Positions 11,822 through 23,929 of a DNA stretch of 64,000 nt are shown in pieces. A model generated the notes under the pieces. The model made no database searches. It had not been told where the DNA came from and saw nothing but the letters and a program-made list of their open reading frames with translations. The position numbers and the translations under genes are program-made. Each line of letters begins with the position of its first letter. The stretch's first letter is position 1. The stretch is from positions 806,001 through 870,000 of the forward strand of contig JAZAYU010000170.1 of NCBI GenBank assembly GCA_038501625.1, written 5' to 3'. The DNA comes from Corbicula japonica (lineage: Eukaryota; Mollusca; Bivalvia; Venerida; Cyrenidae).

Positions 11822-11886
11822 TCCGTCCTAAGTATTGAACCCGGGGCCTCCGCTTGAGAGGCGAGAGTGTTAGCCACTGCACTACA
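11822..11886 (-). repeat. tRNA-like segment, copy 2
   Basis: Near-identical to 11102-11166 and in the same orientation, within the direct repeat of the complex. Confidence 0.5.
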
Positions 11887-12094
11887 ATGACCTTGTCTTA
11901 CGAACTTGAAATTAACAATCAGTATCAAAGGAACTAGAAAGGAACCAGTAAGAACTAGAAATATCTACACTTCTCTACACTTCTCTTTCGTTTTACACTG
12001 TGTATTGTATGCAAGTGACACCCAAGAATATTCCATTTAATATTGTATTTAAGCCATCAATATTGACTTAACTGGTTACTTAAATCGTAAATAT

Positions 12095-12346
12095 GTTTTC
12101 CTCCAATACAACACCCACTAACAACCAATCGAATTAATCTATTTGATTTTTCCGCTGCATAATACTAAAATCCCACTAGATACCTCTCCAGCCTGCTAGA
12201 TGCCCCTCTGGTGTAAATAGCTACCAATCGAAATACTTTATTTCATTTTCCCTCTGCATAATAAGAGAATACGAGTATTATTTACAACATTTCATTGGTC
12301 GAAAAACTAGGTCAAAAGTGAGCTTAGACAGCTAACGCCGAAAAAC
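12095..12346 (-). repeat. Inverted-repeat arm (partner 11430-11690)
   Basis: Inverse of 11430-11690, ending with the motif cagctaacgccg. Confidence 0.7.
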
Positions 12347-14124
12347 AAAAATCGTCTTTTAATTCGAAGAAATATTCTTTTATCATCATTAAACAATTTG
12401 TGCGCACTACATATAACTTATTGATTGTCTGATTGATCGATTATTTGGTTGATGGATATAAACTTGTCTAGATATAAGGGAGCGACATTCGGGTTTTATC
12501 TGTCCACGCGGCCTTGTCCTGAGTTAAACGCGTTTTTGTCGAACCCAAACATTAAGATGCATTTGTGGTAATAAAAGGTGGCTGAGCACGAAATAAAACT
12601 ACAATAAACACTTAGGTCGGTTCTTCATATTTATGGTTTCATTATCCCAGCAAACAGCTTTATTTAGTTACCCTTCATTTACCGTAAGAATTTACATGTA
12701 TCTCTAAGTTTTCTTTGCCGTGGAATATATAATCATGCAGAATTTAAGATTAACAAAATATAGTTTGTTCCGCTCATAGTTTTCTCATTGGGTAAGCGCA
12801 CTCTTTTCACCATATATTGGCATAAGCAGTGTGGGCAATAATCTGAATCAATGTTTCAACCAGGCCAAACTAAACCTCAAAAAGTATAACGATATAAGTT
12901 TCAATTTCTTAATAATAAGTTCACTTGATTAAAGGCTATATGTCCTATATTTTTAACAAGTTTGTTTTATAAAATTTATTTTGTACTCATTTTTATTATC
13001 TTTAAAGTGACTTGATAACGAGGTAAATATCATAAGAAGTACACATATGATTTCTAATCGTCTGATTTTCGGTTTAAATGAACTATCTCTATTTATAAAT
13101 ATGTTGTCTGTGCATGAAAAATGAAATTTAGTATGTTCGATTGCATTTAAGTCAACTTATGCTTTATAAAACTGTATCGTCGAACGGATTGGTCGATAAG
13201 AGATTAATTCCGATCTAGATAGACCCATATTAAACGATATCCTTCATTAATCTCAATCAAAATTTAACTTAAAACAAAACGATTTCAGTATCAATGAATG
13301 CATCAACCTTAAAATTTGATCCGAAGGGTTGTTTTTAAGCTCAAGGAAGTCAATGTTCCAAACGCGAATTAATTCCTACTAAAGTTTCAAAAGCTGATAT
13401 TTTTAAAGGAATTTTAAAATAAAATTTCCTTTCGTTTCACCATCTCATGGTGTTGCATTATGCAATCTTTGATTTGTCTGTATATTTAAACTTGTTTACT
13501 TTGCTTAAATCAAACTTTAAATAATAATGTAAATCATTTTCACTTCTTTATATGAAATAATCTGTATAACTTTAAATTTCTTTTATAAACAACTTAATAA
13601 AGGTCTGGAGTAAAACAAATTCATAAATCGTCATTAGCGTTAACGAAAATTTATCTCTTTAAATAAATATGATTTCAAACGTATTTTCTTTTTCGGCGTT
13701 AGCTGTCTAAGCTCACTTTTGACCTAGTTTTTCGACCAATGAAATATTGTAAATAAAATTTATTATGCAGCGGGAAAATCAAATAGATTATTTTGATTGG
13801 TTATTAGTGGGTCTTGTTAATGATTACCGTAACGATTTTTATATTGTGTGTAAGTATTTACCTGGCGCTTATATGTTCGGGCATTTTCGTTTTAAAAAGC
13901 GTTAATTGTATTGGAGAAAAAGATATTTACGGTATAAATAACCAGTTAAGTCAATTGATGGCTTAAATACGATTTTATATTGAATATTCATAGGTGTCAG
14001 GTAAACACTCGAGTACAATACACAGTGTAAAACGACAGAGAAGTGCAGATATTTCTGGTTCTTACTGGTTCCTTTCTAGTTCCTTTGATACTGATTGTTA
14101 ATTTCAAGTCCAGAAATTCAAAAC

Positions 14125-14192
14125 GCCTTGGTGTAGTGGTTATCACACTCGCCTCTCAAGCGGAGGCCCCGACTTCAATACTCGGGAGGGAC
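14125..14192 (+). repeat. tRNA-like segment, copy 3
   Basis: The best preserved copy: TTGGTGTAGTGGTTATCAC resembles the D-arm region, an anticodon-like loop CTCTCAA would give anticodon CTC (Glu), and CCCGA pairs with TCGGG as a T-arm-like stem with a 9-nt loop. The acceptor stem is absent. Confidence 0.5.
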
Positions 14193-14480
14193 ACTTACTT
14201 TTAAAGTTAATTTATGTAAAAGTTGGTAGATTTTGCTCTTGTAACAAGTTGTTATTATTTTCATTTATTGTATTTTAATGACATTTATTCATCATTAGTG
14301 CTAACTCTACAAGAGGTATGTTATTGAAACTGAATTTACAGGTAATGTTAGACATTCTTCTTTAATCGACGTATTATCACCAGACGAAATTTTTGCACGG
14401 TCTTTATTTCTTTCTTATATATAAAAATCTTTTCCACCAACGCCGTTTATCTTTTTGAAAGATATTTCTTGTTACAATTC

Positions 14481-15863
14481 TATGCAATTCTGCAATAATG
14501 CGATTGCTTAGCTGTAAAGACCCCCAAGACAGCACTTTTAGTCGGTTAGTACTCTGTACAACAGCTACACTGTGACTTTTGGTTTTACCCAACCTTGATT
14601 ATACACCCACCTAAAGTTCTAATTGGTCAATTTCTGAGAGATTCGAGCTCATGATTTTGACGAAGTTGTAACGTTCAACCTCGCTGTCTGGATCATTTAG
14701 CTATCTAGCCGACAATACTTTCAAAAGTTTGTTATCTAGTCAATAATACTTTCAAAAGTAACGTAATATAAGTAAATAAAAATTAGATTTAAACGTATGC
14801 TTAAATAACAAATAATAAATAAGAATAACATCGCAAATTAATCTGAATTGTTTAAAATTTATTGCATACAAAGATTTATCGAACTGTTACAAAGTGCAGT
14901 TATTATTCCGTTCGGTGTTGTTTATAATATTCTCATCGACCCCTTGGATTTGATTTTTAACCAGTTGCGATGGAATAATTATTACTTGTTTCATGTTTTT
15001 AAACGTTAAATTGTGTTTGTAAAGTCAATATTGACGAAAGAAATTAACCATATATTGAATGTTAAATGCATGTTACTATATCAATAAGGTGTTACATAAT
15101 GTTACATATTAGCTACATGGAGTGCATTTCACTTAATTTAATCAGGGCCTTCAACATGCGTCACTGCATTTTCATTTATAAAAAAGAAAATTATCCAAAT
15201 CTCACTAACAGCAAAATGCAGTTCAGTCAGGCTCACATCAAATGATTTATCAATATTTCTTTATTTTACATACATTAAGATATTTTAGAACATTATAGAC
15301 TCGTGTTATATCTGTGGTTTCGCTATCTAAGCATAGTATAGCTTCGAAGAGTGATAGATTACCCCAAGGATATATCTCCTGATATTCAAATTTTGCATTG
15401 GGCTTTATACGCAGGATTCACATTTTCAGATCCACTGTCAAAATTTTACCGCATTTCTAAGTTCCGACCATTATTTTCTCGTTTTTGGTGAACACACTTT
15501 CAGGTTTTTAAACCATACGCCGCTGATCATGGAATGTGGTATTTATCTTAATACCGGATCGAAGGTTCAGTGTTCACCATTATATGACAACAATAATATC
15601 ACTTAAACAAACTAAAAAAATCGCCATAATTTATTTGTTTATTGAATGCCGCAGAGTAGATTCTACAATCATTTGAAACAGATGATATCGTTTCTTTTTT
15701 AGCAAAATAGTTATTTCTGGGCATCAATGGTTATTATGGTGAAAAAATAATTCTAGACTGTAGCTTGATTGTTTTCATTCTTTCAACTTAACTGTTTTTT
15801 TATATTTTCAAATGATTATCACTGTTTCAAAGAAACTGTTTTACCAGCCATATAATAAATTTC
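14481..15863. other. 3' flank of ART2, no gene
   Basis: AT-rich. At 15517-15536 lies acgccgctgatcatggaatg, about 330 bp beyond the ART2 stop. The same motif lies about 300 bp beyond the ART3 stop (40296-40317), so it belongs to the duplicated ART 3' flank. Nothing else is recognised. Confidence 0.5.
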
Positions 15864-17155
15864 TCACGTTTGGGCAAGAAGTTTAAGATTTACTTCTGTT
15901 ATATCAAAATCTTTTCTTTTCAAAGTATTAACCACTCGAAATTTGGCACCGGCCGGATAGGTTCTTTCATTTTCTTCATATCGTGCATATTTTTCTATGT
16001 CTTTCGGACTCCAGTCGCAACGTTCACTGTTATCTATAATGAACAAAACTGTTTTATCGCCAGAGACCTGTTCACAATTCGGGAAACTCTGCGCTTTAGT
16101 TTGTACAGTCGTAGATGATACCTCTGCAGGCCAGAAGAATTCAATGCCCTCCTTGTATTTATCAATATCATCTTGTTTCATCAACATTTGTCGATATGTT
16201 GTTCCGGTTTCTTTGATAAGCTTGTCCCAGAATAACAACAGCATTTGATACATTGTAGCGTACGGTCCGAGGGCCAGGTCGTCCCCTGTTGGGCAATACT
16301 TTGTACTTTTTGTCTTCTTAGAGCTGTGCTTATGTATGTGTCAAGATAATTTTGTTCGATTGTGTATGCCTTTACTATAAATTTGTAGAAATCTTCTCTA
16401 GAGGTTGCTTGGTCGATTAATTTTGAATTTGCAACCGATACAATATGCATTGCATCACAGACTTGTTTCTTCACAGCTTCATATCTAGTATTATTTGCCT
16501 CGATGTCGTTGAACACCTTACGAAGAACTTCGAACACTGAAATGTAATTGCTTATGTAACCCGGATGAAAAGTGGATTTATATGCCGCCAGAGTGTTGCA
16601 TATAAGTCCTAAATAGCTTCCAGGTTGAAATGTTGGAATCTCTTGTTGAAGAATCCTGTTGCTGTGCGTGGCAAGTATAAGCCGCATGTCTTCATATTTG
16701 TATGCACTCGCAATCTCTAAAGCACACATTCCGCTTGTGTCTCCGCATTCAGAGGTACAGCGCTTTGCTCGCATATCTGAATCGCATTCCTGGAAACGAA
16801 GAAGTTTTTTTTAACGCATCGGGTCTTCTCCAGAAAATCGCTTGGTGCAAGACACCCCAACGTCGATTATCTGGTATACAGTTTAACAGATGAGCTTTCT
16901 TTGGACTCTCGGGCTCTCCAATAATTTCCCAAACACGATCAAAGTTACCACATTTCGCAGCTGTCAACAGATCATTTACTAGTTTTGCCTCTTGTTCGAT
17001 ATTGTTGCCAGATGCACTGCTAATGAAAAAATACAACCACGTTTGTGGCAATAAACAAGAAAAATGGAAAATTGCAAACGGATTATTCAATCAATACCTG
17101 TAAAGTGTTTGAAAAATTAAACTTATTGAAAATCTCACCTTTCCGCATTGCCCAT
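15864..17155 (-). CDS. ART2: ankyrin-like/R-S-E mono-ADP-ribosyltransferase, two frameshifts
   Basis: Exon 1 is 17155-17139 (atgggcaatgcggaaag, then donor gtgag). A 122-bp intron ends in cattagcag, and exon 2 is 17016-15864. The junction phase equals that of ART3. The predicted N-terminus MGNAES fits the N-myristoylation pattern (G2, S6), suggesting membrane attachment; this is inference. Ankyrin-like (NRRWGVLHQA) and ART motifs are present: TTYRQML, EVSSTT and EENERTYPAGAKF. Exon 2 as given is broken twice: one extra A in an A-run near 16810, and one A too few in an A-run near 16310. Opposite single-base changes in homopolymers, with all motifs kept, suggest assembly error at least as much as a pseudogene. 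Confidence 0.75.
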
Positions 17156-17214
17156 TTTGCTGGTTTCTATTCTATTTCCTATTTGATGAATGTCACGGCC
17201 ATTTTTGGGAAAAT

Positions 17215-17236
17215 GAAAACCGAAAATGGAAAATCA
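17215..17236 (+). promoter_or_regulatory. IRF-site-like motif upstream of ART2
   Basis: GAAAACCGAAAATGGAAAAT, about 60 bp upstream of the ART2 start, contains two AANNGAAA cores. Spacing is 7 bp rather than the 6 bp of a strict ISRE, so support is weaker than for ARH3. Confidence 0.35.
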
Positions 17237-18179
17237 AATTTAGTCACGAAATAAGTATCTGGCAGATAAAGATGACCTTTAAATGTAATTGGTGATAGAT
17301 AATTAAAGATATTAGGTGTAAATCAAACATCATCCTATACTGATAGCATTCATAATGTATTTTTAAATATAAATCAATATTGGAATTAGTTTTTTTTTTC
17401 ATTTTATTTAGAAGAAAACGAACGTGTTTATATATTATTTCTTAAACGTAACATGTTAAAAAAAACCCAGAAGAATCCGATGAAATACATTTCTTCTACA
17501 CATTAGCAATGCGTACCTGTTTATATGTATGCTTCTGTGTAAACATGTTTTGAAAGCTATAAGGATTTGTAATTGTTTACTTAGTGAATGACGTGTGTGC
17601 TATTGCCATTTTAGTGTACTTCATGAAAGAAGGTCCTTCTCAGTACACAGTTATATGTAAATAATTGGTTGATTTGAATTTTATCATGTTTCAAGTTGAA
17701 GTTTTTTTCAGCAAATCGACAATACAATTGTCTGGCCAAAACAATCATATACAAATACATGCAAAGAAAATTGCAGCACATTCAAAATATACAAACAACA
17801 TATAGTCTGCAAAATAACAGTTAAGGAACAGTTTGTAAGGTAACAAGGACATTTAATTCGTAACGAAAAAGCATGGTTTATAAATTTACATAAACTAATC
17901 AATTTACCTTTATTTTCGGAGGACATGATATTAACAAGTTTGTTCATAGATGACCATGACACATGGCCCAAAAGGGATAGCCTATATATGTATATTTATT
18001 GCAGCACAGTATAAAGGGATACTCGGATTCAACGCTCCTATTATTGCATATTCTTAATTTTTGAATACCGTATCTGACTGGAACAAACCAATAATTGAAA
18101 TTCCTCCAAAATAAATCAATATCATATGTTCAGACCGGAAACCTTTTATTACCTTTACAACGAGAAAAAAGTGTTATTG
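17237..18179. other. Intergenic, nothing recognised
   Basis: AT-rich; open frames here are short and unlike any family known to me. Confidence 0.55.
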
Positions 18180-18665
18180 TAATATAAATATATAATGTGG
18201 TTATAGGGAAATCTTGTAAGAGAACCTAGAAGCTCAATCTGTTTCTTTTATACGTGACATTGTGTTTTGCTGATGGGACTCCAGAAGATCTCGGTGATGT
18301 CAATGAGTACCTGCCCTTTTGCGTTAAAATTATAGCTTCTAATGTTTTATATGTTTGTGTGCTTTTGCAGACAATATTGTCGAACTGATGATTGAGTTTG
18401 AGTTTTTTCACCAAGACAACTTGTACTTGTTTGTTCATATATATGAGAACCTGTTGGACCAAGTGTGAGGTTGGTGCACATTGTATTGCCACTGACCGTT
18501 TCAAGGCGCTAACCCTAAAGGTTTCTTTCGTAAATTGTTATTGGTGTCTTGTTTGAAATTGATCTTCTTATAAACCCATGCTCTCTTTTCCTCTTTACGT
18601 TTTGTTGCATGGGGTGTTTTCTTGGTCTGGCGATTCCTGATATGCATATTTCACTTTTTTTTATT
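18180..18665 (+). mobile_element. 3' fragment of reverse-transcriptase element (copy B)
   Basis: Matches 28140-28640 (gaacctagaagctc, caatgagtacctgccc, ttatatgtttgtgtgctttt, gatatgcatatttcac). Truncated at the 5' end and non-coding. Confidence 0.65.
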
Positions 18666-18939
18666 AAATACAATACTAACACTAACACTAATGAGCAATT
18701 AAATTCTGTTTAAGCTACCCTGTATAATCAGATCAAGCAAAACAGTAACCTTATTATGATTGTAAAAATAAATAAAATTGACATTTTTTGTGGTAAAAAT
18801 CGGCAGCGAGTTCGTTTGTTTGATTTATCGTTAATTATTTAATGTTGTTCTTTTTGTGAGTTAAAGTTGGTTTACCAAAGTTATGTGTACATGTTTATTC
18901 GAATAAGAGCATTCAGGGAAAGTGAAAGGTGGTTTCACC

Positions 18940-19440
18940 GCAGAACCTGGTTTAAAAATGTATTTGTCACTCATGTTTTTTTCTGTAAATTGCTGGTTTC
19001 ATTTGCGATCTATCGTAATAAACTTTATAATTTCTTTTCTGTTAGGGTGAAAAGGGAGACTCTGTTTCTGTTTGTGTTCCTTTTATTGCTCCCGTTGTGT
19101 TGTTGCTGATTTGACTCCGTGTGGCCTGGTCTCGGTTAGGCCATTAAGTACCCACCTCTTTTGTTTTACAATGCTGTATGCTGTTGCATGCAACATTGTC
19201 GAGATGAAGAATAGTTTGATAGTTAATTTATTAATATAAGATGCACTTGCTTTTTTGAAGCCCGCTGGAACAAGTCTTCTGCCACAGGCCGGTTTGGTTC
19301 TCATTTTTGTTATTTGTTCGTGATGTCCCTTTTGAGATTGATCATAGAGTAATCCCAGCTCTCTCTTCCTCAATGCCTTTTTGCTGTTGTGGAGGCAGTG
19401 TTTTCTGATTGTTGCCATTCCTAATATGATTATTTTTTCT
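18940..19440 (+). mobile_element. Older 3' fragment of reverse-transcriptase element (copy C)
   Basis: Diverged match to the same 3' region (tggtctcggttaggccatt, aagtacccacctctt, tgcatgcaacattgtcgag). Minus-strand open frames over this segment are not genes. 19441-19944 holds nothing recognised. Confidence 0.5.
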
Positions 19441-19944
19441 TTTAAGGATAGTTTAACAGGGTCAATTTCGGATTGCTTGTACTTATCCATATTTAAAATT
19501 ATAACGGCACTATTCAAGTGTAATTGTTAAGTTTGTGTAATTACTCTTACATATCATTACACCTGTTATTACTTTTGTGATTGAATCGGAGGATAGTTGT
19601 GATTTCCGTGATTTTCTGTAAAAGACCTTACATATAGTAACAACACATTTTTTTCTTTTTCTCCCGCTGGAGGAGTTTATTTGTTTGAAAATATATCTAG
19701 ACAAGTTTATATTCAAAAATCTTAATAAACCTTAACAAACGTTAAATGGCAAAATATACACAAGTATGTCAAACATTCCATTTGCACATTTTTAATTTCG
19801 TTATAAATAAAGGCCAACGTCAATAAATAAACATTATAATGCCTAAGTATGATAAAGACAATCAATATAAAACATAACGGTAACTTCTTTTCAGATAAAA
19901 AGTTGTATATGAACAGTTCTAGTTTCTTTTTGAACACAATATCT

Positions 19945-21075
19945 CTAGATTGTGCAACACATGTTGGATTGTCGTTCACCGTTTTTCTCCTCAAAGTCAA
20001 TTGCTTGTTCACCGTTTGCACGGCGCCACAAATTACCTGCAACGTTTTCCAGTCTTTCATAATATTCAACATATTTATAGGTGTTTGGAGAAACTTGATC
20101 TCTTCCATAAAGAACGCCATAAAGACACCCAGCTATCACCCCTGTGCTGTCGCTATCGCCGCCATGGAACATCGCTCGGTATAACAATTCATGCCAGTTT
20201 CCATTAGCCGAGAGCAGTGCATCGTATGCAATCATTGGAGCGTCATGTCCGCTTGCTCCGCCCCAGTTGTCGAAGCTTATCATTGTATAGAACTGATCAC
20301 GTTTCCTTACACTCTCGTGATCTTTTGGAAAAAAGGGTTCGGTCTTTCCATCAAGTATGTGACGTAGGCCAAGGTATGCTCGCCACTTTTCTCCAAAATA
20401 GTTCCAGCTTGCCTTATTATCATGAACAGACAAGTTGGAACGAATAATGTATTCTTTGGCTTTTTCGAGTACATCGAGAAGTCCACGTCCCCATTCTTTC
20501 AATGGTTTGCCCTGAACTGCATATGAGGTGAACAATGCTGAAGCAAGAGACCCAAGATATCCTGTAGGGTGGTGATGAGTTATTCTTCCTGAATCTATGC
20601 TTATCTCTATCAATTGGTTGATTTCTTCAGGCCTTGGAAAACGTAATCCGATACACATAGAACGCATAGCAGCACCACAACCACCTCCCTTTTCATTAAA
20701 CGGAGCGATGAAGCCATCATGTTTTCTGCGTTGTTTTAATCTTTTACACATATCGATACACGTTTTATCTGGCTCTCTTCCAGCCATGTCTTGCATGCTC
20801 TCCACATATGATTCCGCTATGCTTCTGTACAAATCTTTTTCCTCCGACTTCACAAGGGCTTCTGCAGTTGCAAGATGCATAATTGTGTCATCACTAACTC
20901 TCCAGTGTGGCAAACAAATAATCAAATTGTCCACTCCACCTTTCCGTCTTAGAGCATCATGAATTTTTGACCCATCTGTTTGAAATTCCCACTCTCCATT
21001 TTTAAAACCAAGTGCATCTCCAACTGCACTCAAAACCATTCCATCCTTGTATTTAATTTCAGAGAAATTCTGCAT
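19945..21075 (-). CDS. ARH1: ADP-ribosyl-arginine hydrolase (ADPRH family)
   Basis: Predicted eraser that removes ADP-ribose from arginine in the cytosol, the counterpart of ART genes nearby. One uninterrupted exon, close in length to human ADPRH (about 357 residues). The frame opens at 21084, but the second ATG at 21075 ([13 protein letters not shown]) aligns better with the paralogue's [13 protein letters not shown]. In the 379-codon numbering it has the Mg2+-binding SDDT (D65, D66), [18 protein letters not shown] (133-150), the [17 protein letters not shown] block (169-185), [14 protein letters not shown] (276-289) and the catalytic HGGDSDST (D310, D312, T314). All active-site residues of the family are present. 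The C-terminus ends in CCTI, which could be read as a prenylation box; weak. Family assignment is near certain. Confidence 0.95.
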   Translation of the reverse strand: MQNFSEIKYKDGMVLSAVGDALGFKNGEWEFQTDGSKIHDALRRKGGVDNLIICLPHWRVSDDTIMHLATAEALVKSEEKDLYRSIAESYVESMQDMAGREPDKTCIDMCKRLKQRRKHDGFIAPFNEKGGGCGAAMRSMCIGLRFPRPEEINQLIEISIDSGRITHHHPTGYLGSLASALFTSYAVQGKPLKEWGRGLLDVLEKAKEYIIRSNLSVHDNKASWNYFGEKWRAYLGLRHILDGKTEPFFPKDHESVRKRDQFYTMISFDNWGGASGHDAPMIAYDALLSANGNWHELLYRAMFHGGDSDSTGVIAGCLYGVLYGRDQVSPNTYKYVEYYERLENVAGNLWRRANGEQAIDFEEKNGERQSNMCCTI

Positions 21076-21084
21076 GGCTATCAT

Positions 21085-22129
21085 TTAACATGTCTTACTC
21101 AAAAGTACATATTTTATGTCTTCCAAAACAATGTCATTTTCGATTTTATATTTTCAGTTTATATCCAAGCCATTTCATTGAAACGTTTGATTAAATATAA
21201 ACTATTTGCCTATTTTTAGCGCCGAGTTCAGTGTTTAAGGTTTTCCAAGTTTCATTTTTAGAAAACATTCAGTTATCCAAAGTTTAATCTACATATTATC
21301 TCGGGTCCAGCAGAAACATATTATCTTTGAAATATTACATGACCTAAATAGATTTCAGACAGATGGCCTGGCATGTATACTGTTTATTATAATTATTTGT
21401 CTAGACCCGTATATTGTTAATATTATTCGATGCTTATATACGAAGTATAATAAAACCAACTATGTATAATTATATTTCTAAATATTTCACTGCACATCAC
21501 TGCACTACATGTAATTATATATTCTCAAGGCTTACGGCATTTAGACCATTTAAGTAGCCTATCATTTTCCCTTTTGCTATCAAAAACTGTCAATATTGTC
21601 TGAAACAGGCAAAATCCAGATTTACAGATTTAATGATTGATAAATTTTGAAAATATATGAGAAATTTACAACAATATTGTGAGCTTTGAAATTTCTGTAG
21701 CTGAAATTTCTTTTGACATGTTTTTGACAATTACGACAAAATTCAACAATGTTGACATCGACCACTATAATTAAAACCGAAAGAAGAACAAGGAATTAAA
21801 TGAACGTAATATATTTCTCAGATCTCCTGTCAAAATTATATTATGTTCAGTTTTCTTATGTTTTCATTGTTTTCTCGTTTAGGAGAAACACAGCCCTTTA
21901 TCTGATGAGTATACGCCACTGATCATGGAACGGTTTTAATCTGAGAAAACCGCGTTGAAGGTCCTACATGTATGTTAATCGTCAAGCGCACCATTCTTTC
22001 GAATGGATGAAATTGTCACTGTTTAATTGTTTATATATTGAGAAGCGCTCAAGGCGGCAAACGGACGTGTGATTTAAATGCCTTTCATTTACTGCCCATG
22101 AACAGGTCCAATCAAACCAAGCCTGTAGT
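21085..22129. other. Intergenic; possible 3' flank of a lost ART copy
   Basis: Position 21913-21930 (acgccactgatcatggaa) and its surroundings resemble 15380-15600, the region downstream of ART2, in the same orientation. No ART coding sequence is found nearby, so this may be the remnant flank of a deleted minus-strand ART. Confidence 0.35.
21248..21260 (+). promoter_or_regulatory. Weak ISRE-like motif upstream of ARH1
   Basis: AGTTTCATTTTTA differs by one base from the AGTTTCNNTTTC core. It lies about 170 bp before the ARH1 start and could be chance in AT-rich DNA. Confidence 0.25.
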
Positions 22130-22510
22130 ATTTTAATTTATAAAGTTAAGAAAATAAAAGGCAAAATTAATTTCTTCAAGTCGTTCGTAAAATACATCAG
22201 TAAATTCAAAAAGAAAGGCTTGGTGAGTAACACCTCTACCATTGATCGTTTATCTTACCTTTTAGACGGTGTAACTAGGGTATTGTAGTTGATGTAAGTT
22301 TACAGGGAATGTTTTTAAAGAATGTTGAAGCTCGATTTGTTTGCTGCCATAGTGCTCTTATTGGTTTGACTCCAGGTGCTCTTGTCTCAGTAAGGTTATT
22401 AGGTACCCACACTTTTGCTTGGTATTTTTATTATGTTTAGTAAGTTTGTGCTTTTGCATGCAGCAATGTCGGGGGATTGGAACTTATTACCCAAAACAAC
22501 TTTCTGTGTT
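22130..22510 (+). mobile_element. Fragment of reverse-transcriptase element (copy D)
   Basis: Aligns with 27960-28340 (gggcaatgttaatttctcc-like start, gaagctcgatttgtttgctg, tctcagtaaggttattaggt). Degenerate. The following 1.4 kb (22511-23929) shows no gene or clear repeat. Confidence 0.55.
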
Positions 22511-23929
22511 GTCGAGCGCTGCTAACGAAAAGACATTTGTTACAGTGGCTGTGTTATTTGCAACTTAATTTATGTTGAATTGCTAACTAATGAACAGCCT
22601 CAACCAAACCAAGCCTGCAATATTTTTATATTTATCATTTCGGTGGTTTTTGAAGTTTCCTTTTTATATTATTATGAAGTTATTTTATACATAAATGTGG
22701 TAGTGTACGCCTGGTCGGGGGACAACATGATTATCATTTGTTTTTTTCCGACCGCTGGTCTTGGGAGTATACCTCTGCCCCTTAAATAAGTCAGAGATAA
22801 CACGTGGACTTGAAATTCGATGGCATCAAATTTAGGTAAGTTGCGTCAATATATATTCAAGATATTAAGAAACGTAGGAAAACTTTAAATATCCTTTTTT
22901 ATTTTATGTATAGGTGTCAGGATGCAACAACTTTAAATTTGCCCCATTCAGGTTTTGAAGAACCAAAAATTTGAAAGTTAATTTGCTGAATGTTGAATTA
23001 TAGTTAAATAGTTCACAATTTATACTCAAAACGTATGAATATAGCGATAGCTGATGCTCGTGAAATCTTTAATTATTTGCACTCTAGTATTAGATACGTG
23101 TTGTCTTATCTGTTTGCCCACTCGACAGTACTTTTAAAGCTTTTTGTAGTTTCAGCTTTTTGCAATTGTCGTCTTAAGGAGGTTTATCACTTGTCCTTTA
23201 TTAAGTTTATTTTTAATGTCTTTTTAGTATACATGTAAACACGGAGTTTCGTTATTATTAATTATTCATAAATCTGTAAGAAGACTATGAGAAAAGATTC
23301 CGCCGCTCGTGTTTTAAAAAGATTGCTCCACCTTTTGTTAAATGAAAGGTGGTCGTTGTTCACATGTGAATATCTTCTTTGAATTTTTCAGTAGGAAAAC
23401 TTAATGTTGTCTTTGTTAAAACGTCTTAAGCAAAGGTTGGACTTTATTTTATAGACTTGTCGGTTTGTAAGAATTATTGCATTCTTTAAAAAAGTTTTCT
23501 GCAAATGGTTTATATACTATTCCACTCGCCCCTCCCCACCCCACCCCCAATGTGTGGTGTGAGGCAGTCATGCTAGGGGACAACTGCAAGGACTAAAGTC
23601 TTAAATCTAATCAGTGAAATCGTTTTTTGATACATTTAATAATGATAACTGTTCAATTCATATTAAATTTGTATTGTTAATCGAAGAAAGGTAAGTTGAA
23701 ATTGGATGTCAAACACTACCGAAATAATCATGTTTTAAACTTGTCACAGATAACATAAGATAACAAATATTATTTAGGGTACACACTAAATTGATAAAAC
23801 GCATTGACACAAGTCTCTGTCAGAATTAACTAAGACAGTCCTGCAATAGAACACAAATAATTTCTGTCAATAAAAAATCATATTTTATAAAACAATTTTT
23901 TCCGAATAATACTTTGGTTTTTTATAATC

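Larger units (their letters stand above)
10655..14480. mobile_element. Nested inverted-repeat complex with tRNA-like segments
   Basis: The outer ends are inverted copies: 10655-10745 pairs with 14395-14476 (shared aacaagaaatatctttna and ataaacggcgttg). The inner flanks 10960-11370 pair inversely with 13900-14320. A partial direct copy of the left unit lies at 11690-12085. A terminal motif, gtgagcttagacagctaac or its inverse, recurs near 11400, 11450, 12320 and 13700. The middle, 12350-13690, is AT-rich unique sequence with no coding region. The structure looks like copies of one TIR element inserted into or rearranged with each other; the exact history is not resolved. Confidence 0.6.
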
